A stretch of 64,000 nt of DNA from Bog-756 sp963778165 (GTDB lineage: Bacteria; Actinomycetota; Acidimicrobiia; Acidimicrobiales; RAAP-2). This document shows positions 38,302-46,928 of the stretch, one piece after another. A program made the position numbers and the translations under genes. Position 1 is the first letter of the stretch; each line of letters opens with the position of its first letter. The notes beneath the pieces were generated by a model. The model saw only the letters and a program-made list of their open reading frames with translations. It was not told the DNA's origin and ran no database searches. The stretch is taken from contig CAVZTE010000005.1 of assembly GCA_963778165.1 (NCBI GenBank), positions 827,717 through 891,716 of the forward strand. Direction: 5' to 3'.

Positions 38302-39489
38302 ATGCCAGTCGAGATCATCGGGATGGTGGGCACCAGGGACGCCTCGGAGATCAAAGGGCCGCTGGTCGACGGACCGGTGGTCGACTGGATGGACGGCCCG
38401 GTCATCGACCCGGGCTATCTGGTCGACATCGCCCAGGCCCACGACGACGGCGGCTTCGACCGGGTCCTGGTGGGCTACGGCGCCGTGGCCCCGGAAGGCT
38501 GGGCCGTGGCCGCCACCGTGCTGCACAGCACCAAGCACCTCAAGGTGCTGGTGGCCCACCGACCGGGCTTCGTGCAGCCGGTCCTGCTGGCCCGCATGGC
38601 CGCCACCCTGGACCAGCTGACCGGCGGCGGGAGGATCGCCATCCACTTCATCACCGGCGGCGACGAGGCCGACCAGCGCCGGGAGGGCGACTTCGTCCCC
38701 CACGACGCCCGCTACCGCCGGACCGGCGAGGTCATGTCCATCGTCCGCCGCATCTGGGCCGAGGACTCGCCCTTCGACTTCGAAGGGGAGTTCTTCCGCT
38801 ACGAGGGGGCCTTCAGCTCGGTCAAGCCGGCCACGCCGGGGGGCATCCCGCTGTACTTCGCCGGCGCCTCGCCCCCGGCCATCGCGGTCGGCGCAGCCCA
38901 GGCCGACGTCTACGCCTTCTGGGGGGAGCCCCGAGCAGCCGTAGCCGGCCCGCATGGAGACCATCGACCAGGCTGCGGCCAAGGTAGGCCGCACGCTCCG
39001 CTACAGCATCTCCCTCCGGCCCATCATCGCCGACACCGAGGAGGAGGCCTGGGAGAAGGCCGAATGGATCGCGGAGACCACCGCCGAGCGGATCGCCCTG
39101 GCCAAGGAGCGGATGGCCGGCCACAAGGACACGTACCAGGGGCTGGGCGGGCGACAAGAACGCCACCTTCTCGGTCGACCGCGACACCGGGGGAACCACG
39201 TCGGTCGGCCGCAAGCGGCTGATCGAGATGTCCGTCGGACAAGGACGTCCACGACGAGCGGCTCTGGATGAAGGTGGCCAATCTGACCGGTGCGGCCGGC
39301 AACTCCACAGCCTTGGTCGGCACGCCCGAGCAGGTGGCCGAGGCCATGCTCCGCTACTACGACCTCGGGATCACCACACTGCTGCTCAAGGGCTTCGACC
39401 CCTTGGCCGACGCCGTCGACTTCGGCGAGCGCCTGCTCCCGCTGGTCCGCAGCGGGGCAGAGGAGCGCGACGCCGTGGGAGCCCGCTGA
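38302..39489 (+). CDS. SsuD-like LLM flavin-dependent monooxygenase, frameshifted
   Basis: The protein is about 395 residues after correction. It has MPVEIIGMVGTRDASEIKGP, GFDRVLVGYGAVAPEGWAVA, GGRIAIHFITGGDEADQRRE, YRRTGEVMSIVRRIWAEDSP and the C-terminal STALVGTPEQVAEAMLRYYD. It resembles FMNH2-dependent alkanesulfonate monooxygenase and relatives that oxygenate sulfonates or amines. Indels are inferred near 38948, 39150 and 39237. It is divergent from the ATP-grasp block with about 60 bp between, so the two blocks probably share a control region. A related gene lies at 59304. Confidence 0.8.
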
Positions 39490-39523
39490 ACGACATTGAG
39501 CCCCGAGGGGTAGGGTTCAACAG

Positions 39524-39925
39524 GTGAGCGGAACGGATGACTCGATGGACCTGGAGTTGGCCGCAGCCTCCCTCCGGGCGGACGGTTCCGATGTGCGCAT
39601 CCTGGTCAAGGTCCTGGCCGACCAGCTTGCCGAGGCTCTCGGGTCACGGCTCGAAGTGAAGCGGGCCGGGGGTCGGTTCCGGAAGTCAGACGAGATCAAG
39701 TCCATCGGCATCTCCATCGGCGACGATCAGTTCGAAGCGGTGGTCGACGGGACCTCACTCCAGTGCAGTGTCGGCCACACTTCGGGCGGTATCCGTATCC
39801 GCAGCGAGAAGGTCGGGGTCGACGAGTGGCTGGCCCGGCTGCTGGCCCTCCTCAAAGCCGAAGCAGCCCACAGCCAGGCGGTTCGCCAGGCACTCGAGAG
39901 CATGGTCATCGGAGGAAACACATGA
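39524..39925 (+). CDS. Small hypothetical protein at head of the YbjQ-like operon
   Basis: The 133-residue product starts with GTG. The N-terminal half is helical (ASLRADGSDVRILVKVLADQ), then the strand-rich SIGISIGDDQFEAVVDG and SVGHTSGGIRIRSEKVG, and a final helix. No signal peptide, no cysteine pattern; I do not recognise the fold. Its stop overlaps the start of the next gene (ATGA), so it is translated together with the YbjQ-like proteins and likely works with them. Confidence 0.7.
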   Translation: MSGTDDSMDLELAAASLRADGSDVRILVKVLADQLAEALGSRLEVKRAGGRFRKSDEIKSIGISIGDDQFEAVVDGTSLQCSVGHTSGGIRIRSEKVGVDEWLARLLALLKAEAAHSQAVRQALESMVIGGNT

Positions 39926-40719
39926 GTGACGCCCCACAGGATCTACCCAAGGAGGCGGGTCACCGGCTCGAAGAGCTCGAGCATGGGCTGTTCACCTCGG
40001 ACCTCTCGGTCAACGAGTTCCTGCTCATCAAAGAGGTGGGCTTCCATCCGCTCGGGTTCGTTATGGGGTCGTCGATCTACCACACCGGGATCCAAACCCG
40101 GAAGTGGGGCCAGAGCCAGGAGCTCGAGAAGCTGACCGGGGCCATGTACGAAGCCCGGGAGCTGGCCATGACCCGGATGGAGGAGGAGGCCGCCGAGCTC
40201 GGGGCGGACGGCGTGGTCGGGGTGAGGCTCGACGTCAACTACTACGAGTGGGGCAAGGACGCCGCCGAGTTCATCGCCGTGGGCACCGCCGTCAAGGCGG
40301 AGAGCGGCGTGTCCCACCTCAACAAGTTGGGCAAGCCCTTCACCTCGGACCTCTCCGGTCAGGACTTCTGGACCCTCATGCAGACCGGTTACATCCCCCA
40401 GGGCCTGGTCATGGGGACATGCGTCTACCACATCGCCCATCGCGGCCTCGGCCAGACGTTGGGTTCGGCCGGCCAGAACGTGGAGCTCCCGAACTTCACC
40501 CAGGCCCTGTACGAGGCCCGGGAGCTGGCCATGACCCGGATGCAGGACGAGGCCACACGCCTCGACGCCTCCGGCATCGTCGGGGTGCGGCTGGAGGAGA
40601 AGTCCCACCAGTGGGGCAGCCACACCATCGAGTTCCTCTCACTCGGGACCGCCGTGGGCAAGACCTCCGACTCGGTGACCCTGCCCCGCCCCACCACCAT
40701 CATCTCGCTCGACAACTGA
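39922..40719 (+). CDS. Tandem-duplicated YbjQ/UPF0145 (heavy-metal-binding-like) protein 1
   Basis: The 265-residue product contains two copies of the roughly 110-residue YbjQ-like domain. Copy 1: FTSDLSVNEFLLIKEVGFHP, YEARELAMTRMEEEAAELGA, GVVGVRLDVNYYEWGKDAAE and FIAVGTAV. Copy 2: FTSDLSGQDFWTLMQTGYIP, YEARELAMTRMQDEATRLDA, GIVGVRLEEKSHQWGSHTIE and FLSLGTAV. A GGAGG ribosome binding site lies 6 bp upstream of ATG 39922. PF01906 proteins form pentamers; metal binding is proposed but unproven. Its stop overlaps the next start. Confidence 0.85.
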   Translation: MSDAPQDLPKEAGHRLEELEHGLFTSDLSVNEFLLIKEVGFHPLGFVMGSSIYHTGIQTRKWGQSQELEKLTGAMYEARELAMTRMEEEAAELGADGVVGVRLDVNYYEWGKDAAEFIAVGTAVKAESGVSHLNKLGKPFTSDLSGQDFWTLMQTGYIPQGLVMGTCVYHIAHRGLGQTLGSAGQNVELPNFTQALYEARELAMTRMQDEATRLDASGIVGVRLEEKSHQWGSHTIEFLSLGTAVGKTSDSVTLPRPTTIISLDN

Positions 40720-41618
40720 TGGACGCCGAGCCGAACGATCTCCCCGAGGCGGCCAGCCGTCGCTTCGCCGAGGGTGCGTTCACCTCGGGTCTCACCGTCC
40801 CTGACTTCGCAGCCTGCCTGCAGATGGGCCTCGAACCGGTCGGGTTCGTCCAGGGCTTCTGTGTGATGCAGTGGCAGTGGTACGGGATGGGCTCGCCCTA
40901 CGGCACCTTCGGCAACCCCTACAGCGGGAACGCCCGCGGCTACTCGGAGACCTGGCAGTGTCCTCACGGGTTCGTCTCCGCCGAACACCGGTCCTGGGGA
41001 CAGAACTACGAGCAGTCCTGGATCGAGGATGCCTGGCGAGACGGCTTCACCTCGGCCTACGAGCGCATGATCGAAGAGGCCACCACGGTCGGGGCCCACG
41101 GCGTGGTGGGCCTGGTCGATGCCTCGGAGCGCCTGGGCGACATCGGTGTCCTCGAGTTCCGGGTCCAGGGCACCGCGGTGAAGGTAAAGGACGGAGCTCC
41201 TCCGGCCGGTGGTCGCCCCTGGACCACCTACCTGGCCGGCCAGCGACTGGCCAAGTCGGTGGAGGCCGGATTCGCACCGGTGTCCATCGCCGCCACGGTG
41301 GCATCGGTCCGGGTGTGGGCCTACTGCATGACCGAGTACCTGACCGAGGGATCCTCGGCCAACTGGGGGTACCAGACACCGGCTTCGGAGATCGAACAGA
41401 TGTCCCGGGCCCACATGGCCGTACGCCGACTGGCCCGCCAACAGCTGCGGTCCGGACTCGAAGGCGACTCGATCCACGGGGCGTCGATGATCACCACGGA
41501 GCGGGAGCTGGGCCAAGGCGATGCCGAACTCCAGTGCATCATGCGGGGCAACCGGGTGCGTCGGTTCAAGAAGTTCGACCCGCTGTCCCCGCCTCGGCCG
41601 ACGGTGCGGCTCCTGTGA
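40719..41618 (+). CDS. Tandem-duplicated YbjQ/UPF0145-like protein 2 (with an aromatic insert)
   Basis: The 299-residue product has two YbjQ-like halves. Copy 1 starts FTSGLTVPDFAACLQMGLEP and has a long aromatic, Gly/Asn-rich insertion (QWQWYGMGSPYGTFGNPYSG) plus CPHGFVSAEH, absent from its neighbours. Copy 2 is more diverged (TTYLAGQRLAKSVEAGFAPV; HMAVRRLARQQLRSGLEGDS; ELQCIMRGNRVRRFKKFDPL). It contains several cysteines, unlike protein 1. The start overlaps the upstream stop (TGATG) and its stop overlaps the next start (GTGA). Confidence 0.8.
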   Translation: MDAEPNDLPEAASRRFAEGAFTSGLTVPDFAACLQMGLEPVGFVQGFCVMQWQWYGMGSPYGTFGNPYSGNARGYSETWQCPHGFVSAEHRSWGQNYEQSWIEDAWRDGFTSAYERMIEEATTVGAHGVVGLVDASERLGDIGVLEFRVQGTAVKVKDGAPPAGGRPWTTYLAGQRLAKSVEAGFAPVSIAATVASVRVWAYCMTEYLTEGSSANWGYQTPASEIEQMSRAHMAVRRLARQQLRSGLEGDSIHGASMITTERELGQGDAELQCIMRGNRVRRFKKFDPLSPPRPTVRLL

Positions 41619-42487
41619 CCCCGGACAAAGGCCTCGAAGCCGAGGCCGACTCGGTCGATCTGGCCCAGGAGATGCGTGACGCCGCGGCCTACCTCAGCCA
41701 GCCGGCGTCAACCGCCGCGTCATCAACCCGCAAGTCGTCGAAGACCTCCGACCTGTCGATCGACGAGGAGTTCGCTCTCCACTCCATCGGGTGGGAGCCG
41801 GTCCAACTGGTGTGCGGCGTCTCGCTGTACTCGGTGCCCATGGGTGTCTGGAACTGGGGCGTGGGGGAGATCAGCTACGCCTCGGAGGCGTACGCCCGGG
41901 CCTTTGCCGGCGCCAACGACCGGATCCACGAGGAGTGCACGAAAATGGGAGGACGGGGTGTGGTGGGCGCTCATGTCGAGGCTGAGGTCCATCGCCATCA
42001 CGTCGACGTATCTATCGTCGGCACCGCAGTGCGCCCGGTCGGCAGCTCCGGCCTGTCCGCCGATCCGGTCTTCGTTTCGGACCTCTCCGGCCGAGACTTC
42101 GCCCTGCTCCACCGGGCGGGGTGGGCGGCGGTGGGCCTGGCCGCGGGGGCCAGCTTTGTCTACGCCCCCCGCCGGACAGCTGGGGTGGCCATGAAGCAGA
42201 AGAGTCAGAACGTGGAGCTGACCAACTTCACCGAAGCCATGTACTCGGCGCGGGAGTCAGCCATGGAGCGGATGCAGGAGTCGGCCCTGGCCATGGATGG
42301 AACCGGGGTCGTCGAGGTGAAAGTGGAAGAAGGCCCGATGTCGTTCGCCAACCACGCCGTGGGCTTCACCGCTTACGGAACCGTGGTTCGGCTCCTGGGC
42401 GAGCACACCCGGATCGATCCGTTGATGATCGTTCCTCTCGACGATCCGACGTCGGCCTTCGACGCCACGTCACTCCGAGGCGGATGA
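41615..42487 (+). CDS. Tandem-duplicated YbjQ/UPF0145-like protein 3
   Basis: The 290-residue product starts with GTG. A Ser/Thr/Lys-rich leader (about 45 residues) is followed by two YbjQ-like domains. The first runs LSIDEEFALHSIGWEPVQLV and GGRGVVGAHVEAEVHRHHVD; the second runs FVSDLSGRDFALLHRAGWAA, YSARESAMERMQESALAMDG, GVVEVKVEEGPMSFANHAVG and FTAYGTVV. The paired histidines (HRHH) in the first copy are not found in the other proteins. Last gene of the four-gene operon; a strong hairpin begins one base after its stop. Confidence 0.8.
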   Translation: MTPDKGLEAEADSVDLAQEMRDAAAYLSQPASTAASSTRKSSKTSDLSIDEEFALHSIGWEPVQLVCGVSLYSVPMGVWNWGVGEISYASEAYARAFAGANDRIHEECTKMGGRGVVGAHVEAEVHRHHVDVSIVGTAVRPVGSSGLSADPVFVSDLSGRDFALLHRAGWAAVGLAAGASFVYAPRRTAGVAMKQKSQNVELTNFTEAMYSARESAMERMQESALAMDGTGVVEVKVEEGPMSFANHAVGFTAYGTVVRLLGEHTRIDPLMIVPLDDPTSAFDATSLRGG

Positions 42488-42515
42488 TCCTGGGCTCGGA
42501 CCACCGAGCCCAGGA
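42488..42515. terminator. Perfect 12-bp hairpin ending the YbjQ-like operon
   Basis: TCCTGGGCTCGG and its exact complement are separated by the 4-base loop ACCA. It begins directly after the stop at 42487 and lies between two convergent genes, so it likely terminates both. No T-run follows; a tandem repeat does. Confidence 0.75.
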
Positions 42516-42547
42516 CCTCCAACCTCCAACCTCCAGCCTCCAACCTC
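42516..42547. repeat. Tandem heptamer CCTCCAA, about 4.5 copies
   Basis: The units CCTCCAA, CCTCCAA, CCTCCAG, CCTCCAA and CCTC run directly from the terminator to the stop of the next, convergent gene. On the minus strand this is a GGAGG-bearing purine-rich tract. Confidence 0.8.
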
Positions 42548-42548
42548 G

Positions 42549-43157
42549 TTACGAGACCGTCGGGCCCTGCTGACGCACCGACTCGACCGCTTCCATGGCA
42601 TCACGGAGGTCCTGCAGCCACTCGTCCGTGTGGTTGGCCACCAGCTTGACGCACCAGGCCAGAGCGTCGGACCGGCTGCGGGCCACCCCGCTGTCGACCA
42701 GGGTGTCGAGGACCAGGCGCTCTGGCTGACGGAGCCGGGTCATCACCGGAACCGAGAGGTTGGTGAACACCTGCGTGGTCCCGCCGGCTTCGGCAGCCCA
42801 GGCGATGTTCCTACCGAAGAGGTGCTGCGCCTCGCGATCGATGGCCATGCGCTCCTCGCGGGTCTCTTCACGGAAGCGGGTGATCCTTCCCGCCTCGGCG
42901 GCCGTCCTGGTCACCTCGTCGTCCCCGTCAGGGACTTCGGGTGCCGGTATCCGGCCCAAGATCACGATCTCGTCACGGTCGACGGTAACGGTTGGTGCAG
43001 CTTCGAACCACCGGTCGGGCAGCCGCCCGGCCAGCCAGCCGGCCACCCCTTCGGCCGAGGGCTTCTCTTCGGCAGACCCACCTTGGATGCGGCCGCCCCG
43101 ACCGCGCCCACCCCGGTGCGTCCCCTCGTTGTGTCCACTGCTTGCTCGAGGTCCCAT
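42549..43157 (-). CDS. Putative ribbon-helix-helix-like protein
   Basis: About 202 residues from ATG 43157 (GGAG lies 5-6 bp upstream); a longer form from GTG 43229 adds 24 residues. After a Gly/Arg-rich tail (GRGRGGRIQGG) comes KPSAEGVAGWLAGRLPDRWF and VTVDRDEIVILGRIPAPEVP. The C-terminal part (VPVMTRLRQPERLVLDTLVD, SGVARSRSDALAWCVKLV) looks like a CopG/Arc-type ribbon-helix-helix. This suggests a DNA-binding regulator, perhaps of the neighbouring PanE-like gene or itself. I cannot name a family with confidence. Confidence 0.6.
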   Translation of the reverse strand: MGPRASSGHNEGTHRGGRGRGGRIQGGSAEEKPSAEGVAGWLAGRLPDRWFEAAPTVTVDRDEIVILGRIPAPEVPDGDDEVTRTAAEAGRITRFREETREERMAIDREAQHLFGRNIAWAAEAGGTTQVFTNLSVPVMTRLRQPERLVLDTLVDSGVARSRSDALAWCVKLVANHTDEWLQDLRDAMEAVESVRQQGPTVS

Positions 43158-43202
43158 GGGTGCTCCATTCACTCTTGTCCCACCCGCTCTGATGATCGGT
43201 GG

Positions 43203-43245
43203 GCGTTTGATTACATACTTACAATACACCCATTATTACATGCAC
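43203..43245. promoter_or_regulatory. AT-rich patch with three TTACA motifs, candidate operator
   Basis: TTACA occurs at 43211, 43219 and 43236 in an AT-rich patch unlike the surrounding high-GC sequence. It lies 54-88 bp upstream of the RHH-like gene's ATG at 43157, where an autoregulatory operator would fit. Inference from position only; if the true start is GTG 43229, most of the patch is coding. Confidence 0.35.
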
Positions 43246-43494
43246 CGTCGGGAGTCTCGTACGTTCGGTTTCCCAATTCGGCCCTTTTATCGGCCAGGGA
43301 CGATACTTGCTGAGGCAAGATACCGGCCATAGGCGATAAACAGGCCAACTTCGCAAAACCCACGTACCGCACCCCGTTCCACAACTCCGGCGTCCCCGAC
43401 AGCCTTGGACCACCGAAAACCGAAGTCCGACACCTGCCGGCGACAGGGACCGACAGAGTGTTTGGGACACACCGAGCCGTGGCACGATGAGGCT
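43246..43494. other. Intergenic region between RHH-like and PanE-like genes
   Basis: No coding region that I can support. It should contain the rightward promoter of the PanE-like gene; I see no clear boxes. Confidence 0.35.
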
Positions 43495-44481
43495 GTGGGC
43501 TACGTGGTGTTCGGTGCCGGAGCGATCGGAGGCCTGGTGGGCGGTCGGCTCTTCGAGGCCGGGTTGGACGTGACCCTGATCGCCCGTGGCGAGCACCTTG
43601 AGGCTCTCCGGTCCCGCGGGTTGACCATTGAGTCACCTGCGGGCCAGGTCATCCTGCCCGTGCCTGCGGTGGGGCATCCGAGCCAGATCGACTGGACCGC
43701 CGGTCACACCGTCCTCTTGGCCATGAAGAGCCAGCAGACCGCCGCGGCGCTCTCTGACCTGGTGGACGTGGCACCATCTGACACCCCGATCGCCTGCCTC
43801 CAGAACGGCATGGTCAACGAGCCCACCGTGCTGCGATTCTTCTCCGAGGTTTACGGGGTCTGCGTCATGTGCCCTGCCGGCCATCTGGAGCCGGGTGTGG
43901 TGCAAGCCTGGTCGTCGCCCATCAGCGGCATGTTGGACATCGGACGGACCCCCCATGGCATCGACCGGACCAGCCAGGCCATAGCCGACGATTTCGGATC
44001 GGCCACCTTCAATTCGAAGGCTGTCGAGGACGTGTTCCGGTGGAAGCGGCGCAAGTTGCTCACCAATCTGGCCAACGCCGTAGAGGCCATGTGCGGACCC
44101 GGGGAGCGGAGCGGCGTACTGGTCAAGGAGTTGGTCTCCGAAGGCGAGGCCACGCTGACCGCCGCCGGGCTCGACACCGCCTCGCGGGACGAGGACCGTG
44201 CCCGTCGCGGCGACCTCCTCCAGTTGGGCGAGATCGCCGGGCGTCGGCGGCCGGGCGGCTCGTCGTGGCAGAGCGTCGAACGGGGCACCGGCAACATCGA
44301 GACCGACTACCTCAACGGCGAGATCGTACTGCTGGGCCGCTTGCACGGCGTGCCCACTCCCGCCAACCGGCTGATCCAGGACCTGACCCGCCAGTTCGTG
44401 GCGGAGCGCCGGCCACCGGGGAGTGTTACCGCGGAATCGATACTCCGGCAGCTGGACTCGGCCCCCAGGCCAGTCGGCTAA
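43495..44481 (+). CDS. Ketopantoate reductase-like enzyme, second copy
   Basis: The 328-residue product has the Rossmann start GYVVFGAGAIGGLVGGRLFE, then LIARGEHLEALRSRGLTIES, IACLQNGMVNEP, the catalytic-type segment FRWKRRKLLTNLANAVEAMC and a terminal SVERGTGNIETDYLNGEIVL (E-x-D-x-x-N-G). Diverged from the copy at 17370, so a different substrate is likely. GTG 43495 immediately precedes the Rossmann motif. It converges with metX. Confidence 0.8.
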   Translation: MGYVVFGAGAIGGLVGGRLFEAGLDVTLIARGEHLEALRSRGLTIESPAGQVILPVPAVGHPSQIDWTAGHTVLLAMKSQQTAAALSDLVDVAPSDTPIACLQNGMVNEPTVLRFFSEVYGVCVMCPAGHLEPGVVQAWSSPISGMLDIGRTPHGIDRTSQAIADDFGSATFNSKAVEDVFRWKRRKLLTNLANAVEAMCGPGERSGVLVKELVSEGEATLTAAGLDTASRDEDRARRGDLLQLGEIAGRRRPGGSSWQSVERGTGNIETDYLNGEIVLLGRLHGVPTPANRLIQDLTRQFVAERRPPGSVTAESILRQLDSAPRPVG

Positions 44482-44490
44482 CTGGTCCTC

Positions 44491-45629
44491 TCAGCCGTCC
44501 AGGGCCGCAGACAGCATCGCTCCGACCTGCTCGGTCTCCAAGAGGAAGCCGTCGTGACCCGAGGCCGACCGGATGACGGCCACCGGACGGGCGTTTGGCA
44601 GCCAACGACTGAGATCCTGCTGGAGCTCCAACGGGTAGAGCCGGTCGGTGTCGATGCCGGCCACGGTGACCTCGGCGCTCACCCCGGCCAGAGCTCGGGC
44701 CGCCCCACCACGCCCCCGACCGACGTCGTGGTGGTTCATCGCTTCGCTCAGGATCACGTACGAGTTGGGGTCGAACCGGCGGGCCAGCTTGTCCCCGTGG
44801 TGTTGCAGGTACGACTCGACGGCGTAGCGGCCCCCTTTGAGGGGATCCTCGGGAGCCTGGGCCGTCCGGCCGAAGCGCTCTTCGAGCTCGGCTTCCGTCC
44901 GATAGCTGATCTGGCCGATGCCGCGGGCCAGGGCCATGCCCTCCACCGGACGGGTCGCCCGGTCGTAGTAGTCGCCGCCGGCGAAGGCCGGATCCATGCG
45001 GATGGCCCGGACCTGCAGGGAGCACAGCGCGATCTGCTCGGCCGTGGCGGCCGCCCCGACCGCCAGCACCGCGGCCCGGCGGACCCGGCCAGGGTGTCCC
45101 ACGCACCATTCGAGGACCCGCATGCCACCCATGGAGCCCCCGATCACCCCGGCCCAGCGGTCGATACCCAGCTGGTCGGCAAGGGCGGCTTCCGCCGCCA
45201 CCTGGTCGCGGATGGTCACCACCGGGAATCTCGAGCCGTAGGGAGTGCCGTCCGGGGCCGGGGAGGACGGTCCGGTGGTGCCCCGGCATCCACCCAGGAC
45301 ATTGGGGCAGACCACGAAGTAGCGGTCGGTATCGATGGGGGCGCCCGGGCCGATGATCCCATCCCACCATCCGGCCGTCTGGTGCCCGGGTCCGGCCGGA
45401 CCGGCCGCGTGGGAGTCACCGGTGAGGGCGTGCAGCACCAGTACTGCGTTGTCCCGGGCGTCGTCGAGCTGGCCCCAGGCCTCATAGGCCACGGTGACCC
45501 GGGCCAAGCGTGCCCCCGGCTTCGAGAGTCATGCCGGCACCGCCGGTGACCTCGATCGAACCGGCGGCCACCGGCATCGTCGGCCTCGGGCGCCGCCTCG
45601 CCCGATAGGTCCGACGGGTCCGAGGTCAT
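44491..45629 (-). CDS. metX: Homoserine O-acetyltransferase (MetX, alpha/beta-hydrolase type), with indels near its N-terminus
   Basis: The protein is about 370 residues. It transfers acetyl from acetyl-CoA to homoserine in methionine synthesis. VAYEAWGQLDDARDNAVLVL, HALTGDSHAAG, DTDRYFVVCPNVLGGCRGTT and the nucleophile elbow GVIGGSMGGMRVLEW (Ser) are clear, as is YVILSEAMNHHDVGRGRGGA and the catalytic His in SASGHDGFLLE. The first about 40 codons are in another frame: an extra base near 45506 separates LEAGGTL from ARVTVAYEAWG, and another may lie near 45570. ATG 45629 overlaps the metY stop (ATGA); ATG 45577 is an alternative start. Confidence 0.9.
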
Positions 45630-46928
45630 GTTCCCTTGGCGGCCCGGAAGCCCGGACTCCAGGTCGGCCAGGATGTCCCCGATGGACTCGAGCCCGATGC
45701 ACAGGCGAATCAGGTCGGGCGTCACGCCGGTGGAGATCTGCTCCGCCTCGGTCAGCTGGGAGTGGGTGGTGGAGGCCGGGATGGATGGCCAGGCTGCGCA
45801 CATCGCCGACGTTAGCCAGGTGGCTGAACAGCTCGAGGCCCTCGATGAAGGCACGACCGGCGTCGGCGCCGCCTTCGATCCCGAAGGCCAGGATGGCCCC
45901 GCCCCCGTTGGGCAGATAGCTGCTCCTGGCGCTGGTGCCAGCGGGCTCGAGGCCAGGCCGGGATAAGCCACCCACTTGACCTCGTCGCGTGCCTCCAGCC
46001 AGTCGGCCACTTCGGTGGCGTTCTGCACGTGGCGCTCCATCCGGAGGCTGAGGGTCTCCAGTCCCTGGAGGAACAGGAACGAGTTGAGCGGGGCGATCGA
46101 CGGGCCGATGTCCCTCAGGTACTGCAGGCGGGCCTTGAGCACGAACCGCGCCGGAAACAGGGCCTCGGGGAGCTGACCGAATACCAGCCCGTGGTAGCTC
46201 GGGTCGGGCTCGGTGAAGCTGGGGAACCGCCCGCTGCCCTCGTAGTCGAAGGACCCGCCGTCGACGATGATCCCGCCGATCGAGGTGCCGTGCCCACCGA
46301 TGAACTTGGTGGCCGAGTGCACCACGATGTCGGCGCCGTGCAGCAGGGGCTGGCACAGGTACGGCGTGGCCACGGTGTTGTCCACCACCAACGGGATCCC
46401 GTGCTCGTGGGCGATGCCGGATACGCCCTCGAAGTCCAGTACGTCACCTTTGGGATTGCCGATGGTCTCGGCGAAGAAGGCCTTGGTGTTGGGCCTGATC
46501 GGCTGACCGCCACGCGTCGAGGTCGTCAGGGTCCTCGATGAAGCTGACCTCGATGCCCAGCTTGGGCAAGGTGTAGTGCAACAGGTTGTAGGTCCCGCCG
46601 TAGAGAGATGCCGATGACACCACGTGGCCACCGTTCTCCGCCAGGTTGAGGAGGGCGACGTCTCGGCCGCCTGACCGCTGGCTACCGCCAGCGCCGCCAC
46701 CCCGCCCTCGAGGGCAGCCACCCGCTCCTCGAACACCGCCTGGGTCGGGTTCATGATCCGGGTGTAGATGTTGCCCAGCTCCTCCAGCCCGAAGAGCGCT
46801 GCGGCGTGGGCGGTGTCGCGGAAGGTGTAGCTCGTGGTCTGGTAGATGGGAACGGCGCGGGCCCCGGTGGTGGGGTCGGGCACAGCTCCGGCGTGGATCT
46901 GGCGGGTTTCGAATCCCCAATCGGACAT
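45626..46928 (-). CDS. metY: O-acetylhomoserine sulfhydrylase, frameshifted
   Basis: The protein is about 430 residues; it uses O-acetylhomoserine and sulfide to make homocysteine with PLP. It has MSDWGFETRQIHAGAVPDPT, NIYTRIMNPTQAVFEERVAA, AFFAETIGNPKGDVLDFEGV, VVDNTVATPYLCQPLLHGAD and the PLP-lysine motif VHSATKFIGGHGTSIGGIIV. At least four indels break it, near 46661 (missing base), 46505, about 45930 and about 45780. GGAGG lies 8 bp before ATG 46928. Coupled to metX by the ATGA overlap. The conserved YTRIMNPT motif matches MetY rather than MetB. Confidence 0.88.

Noticed and set aside
28167..39489. Programmed ribosomal frameshifting or mass gene decay
   Set aside because: No slippery heptamer is repeated at the sites, and the proteins keep catalytic motifs with no stop substitutions; sequence error is simpler.
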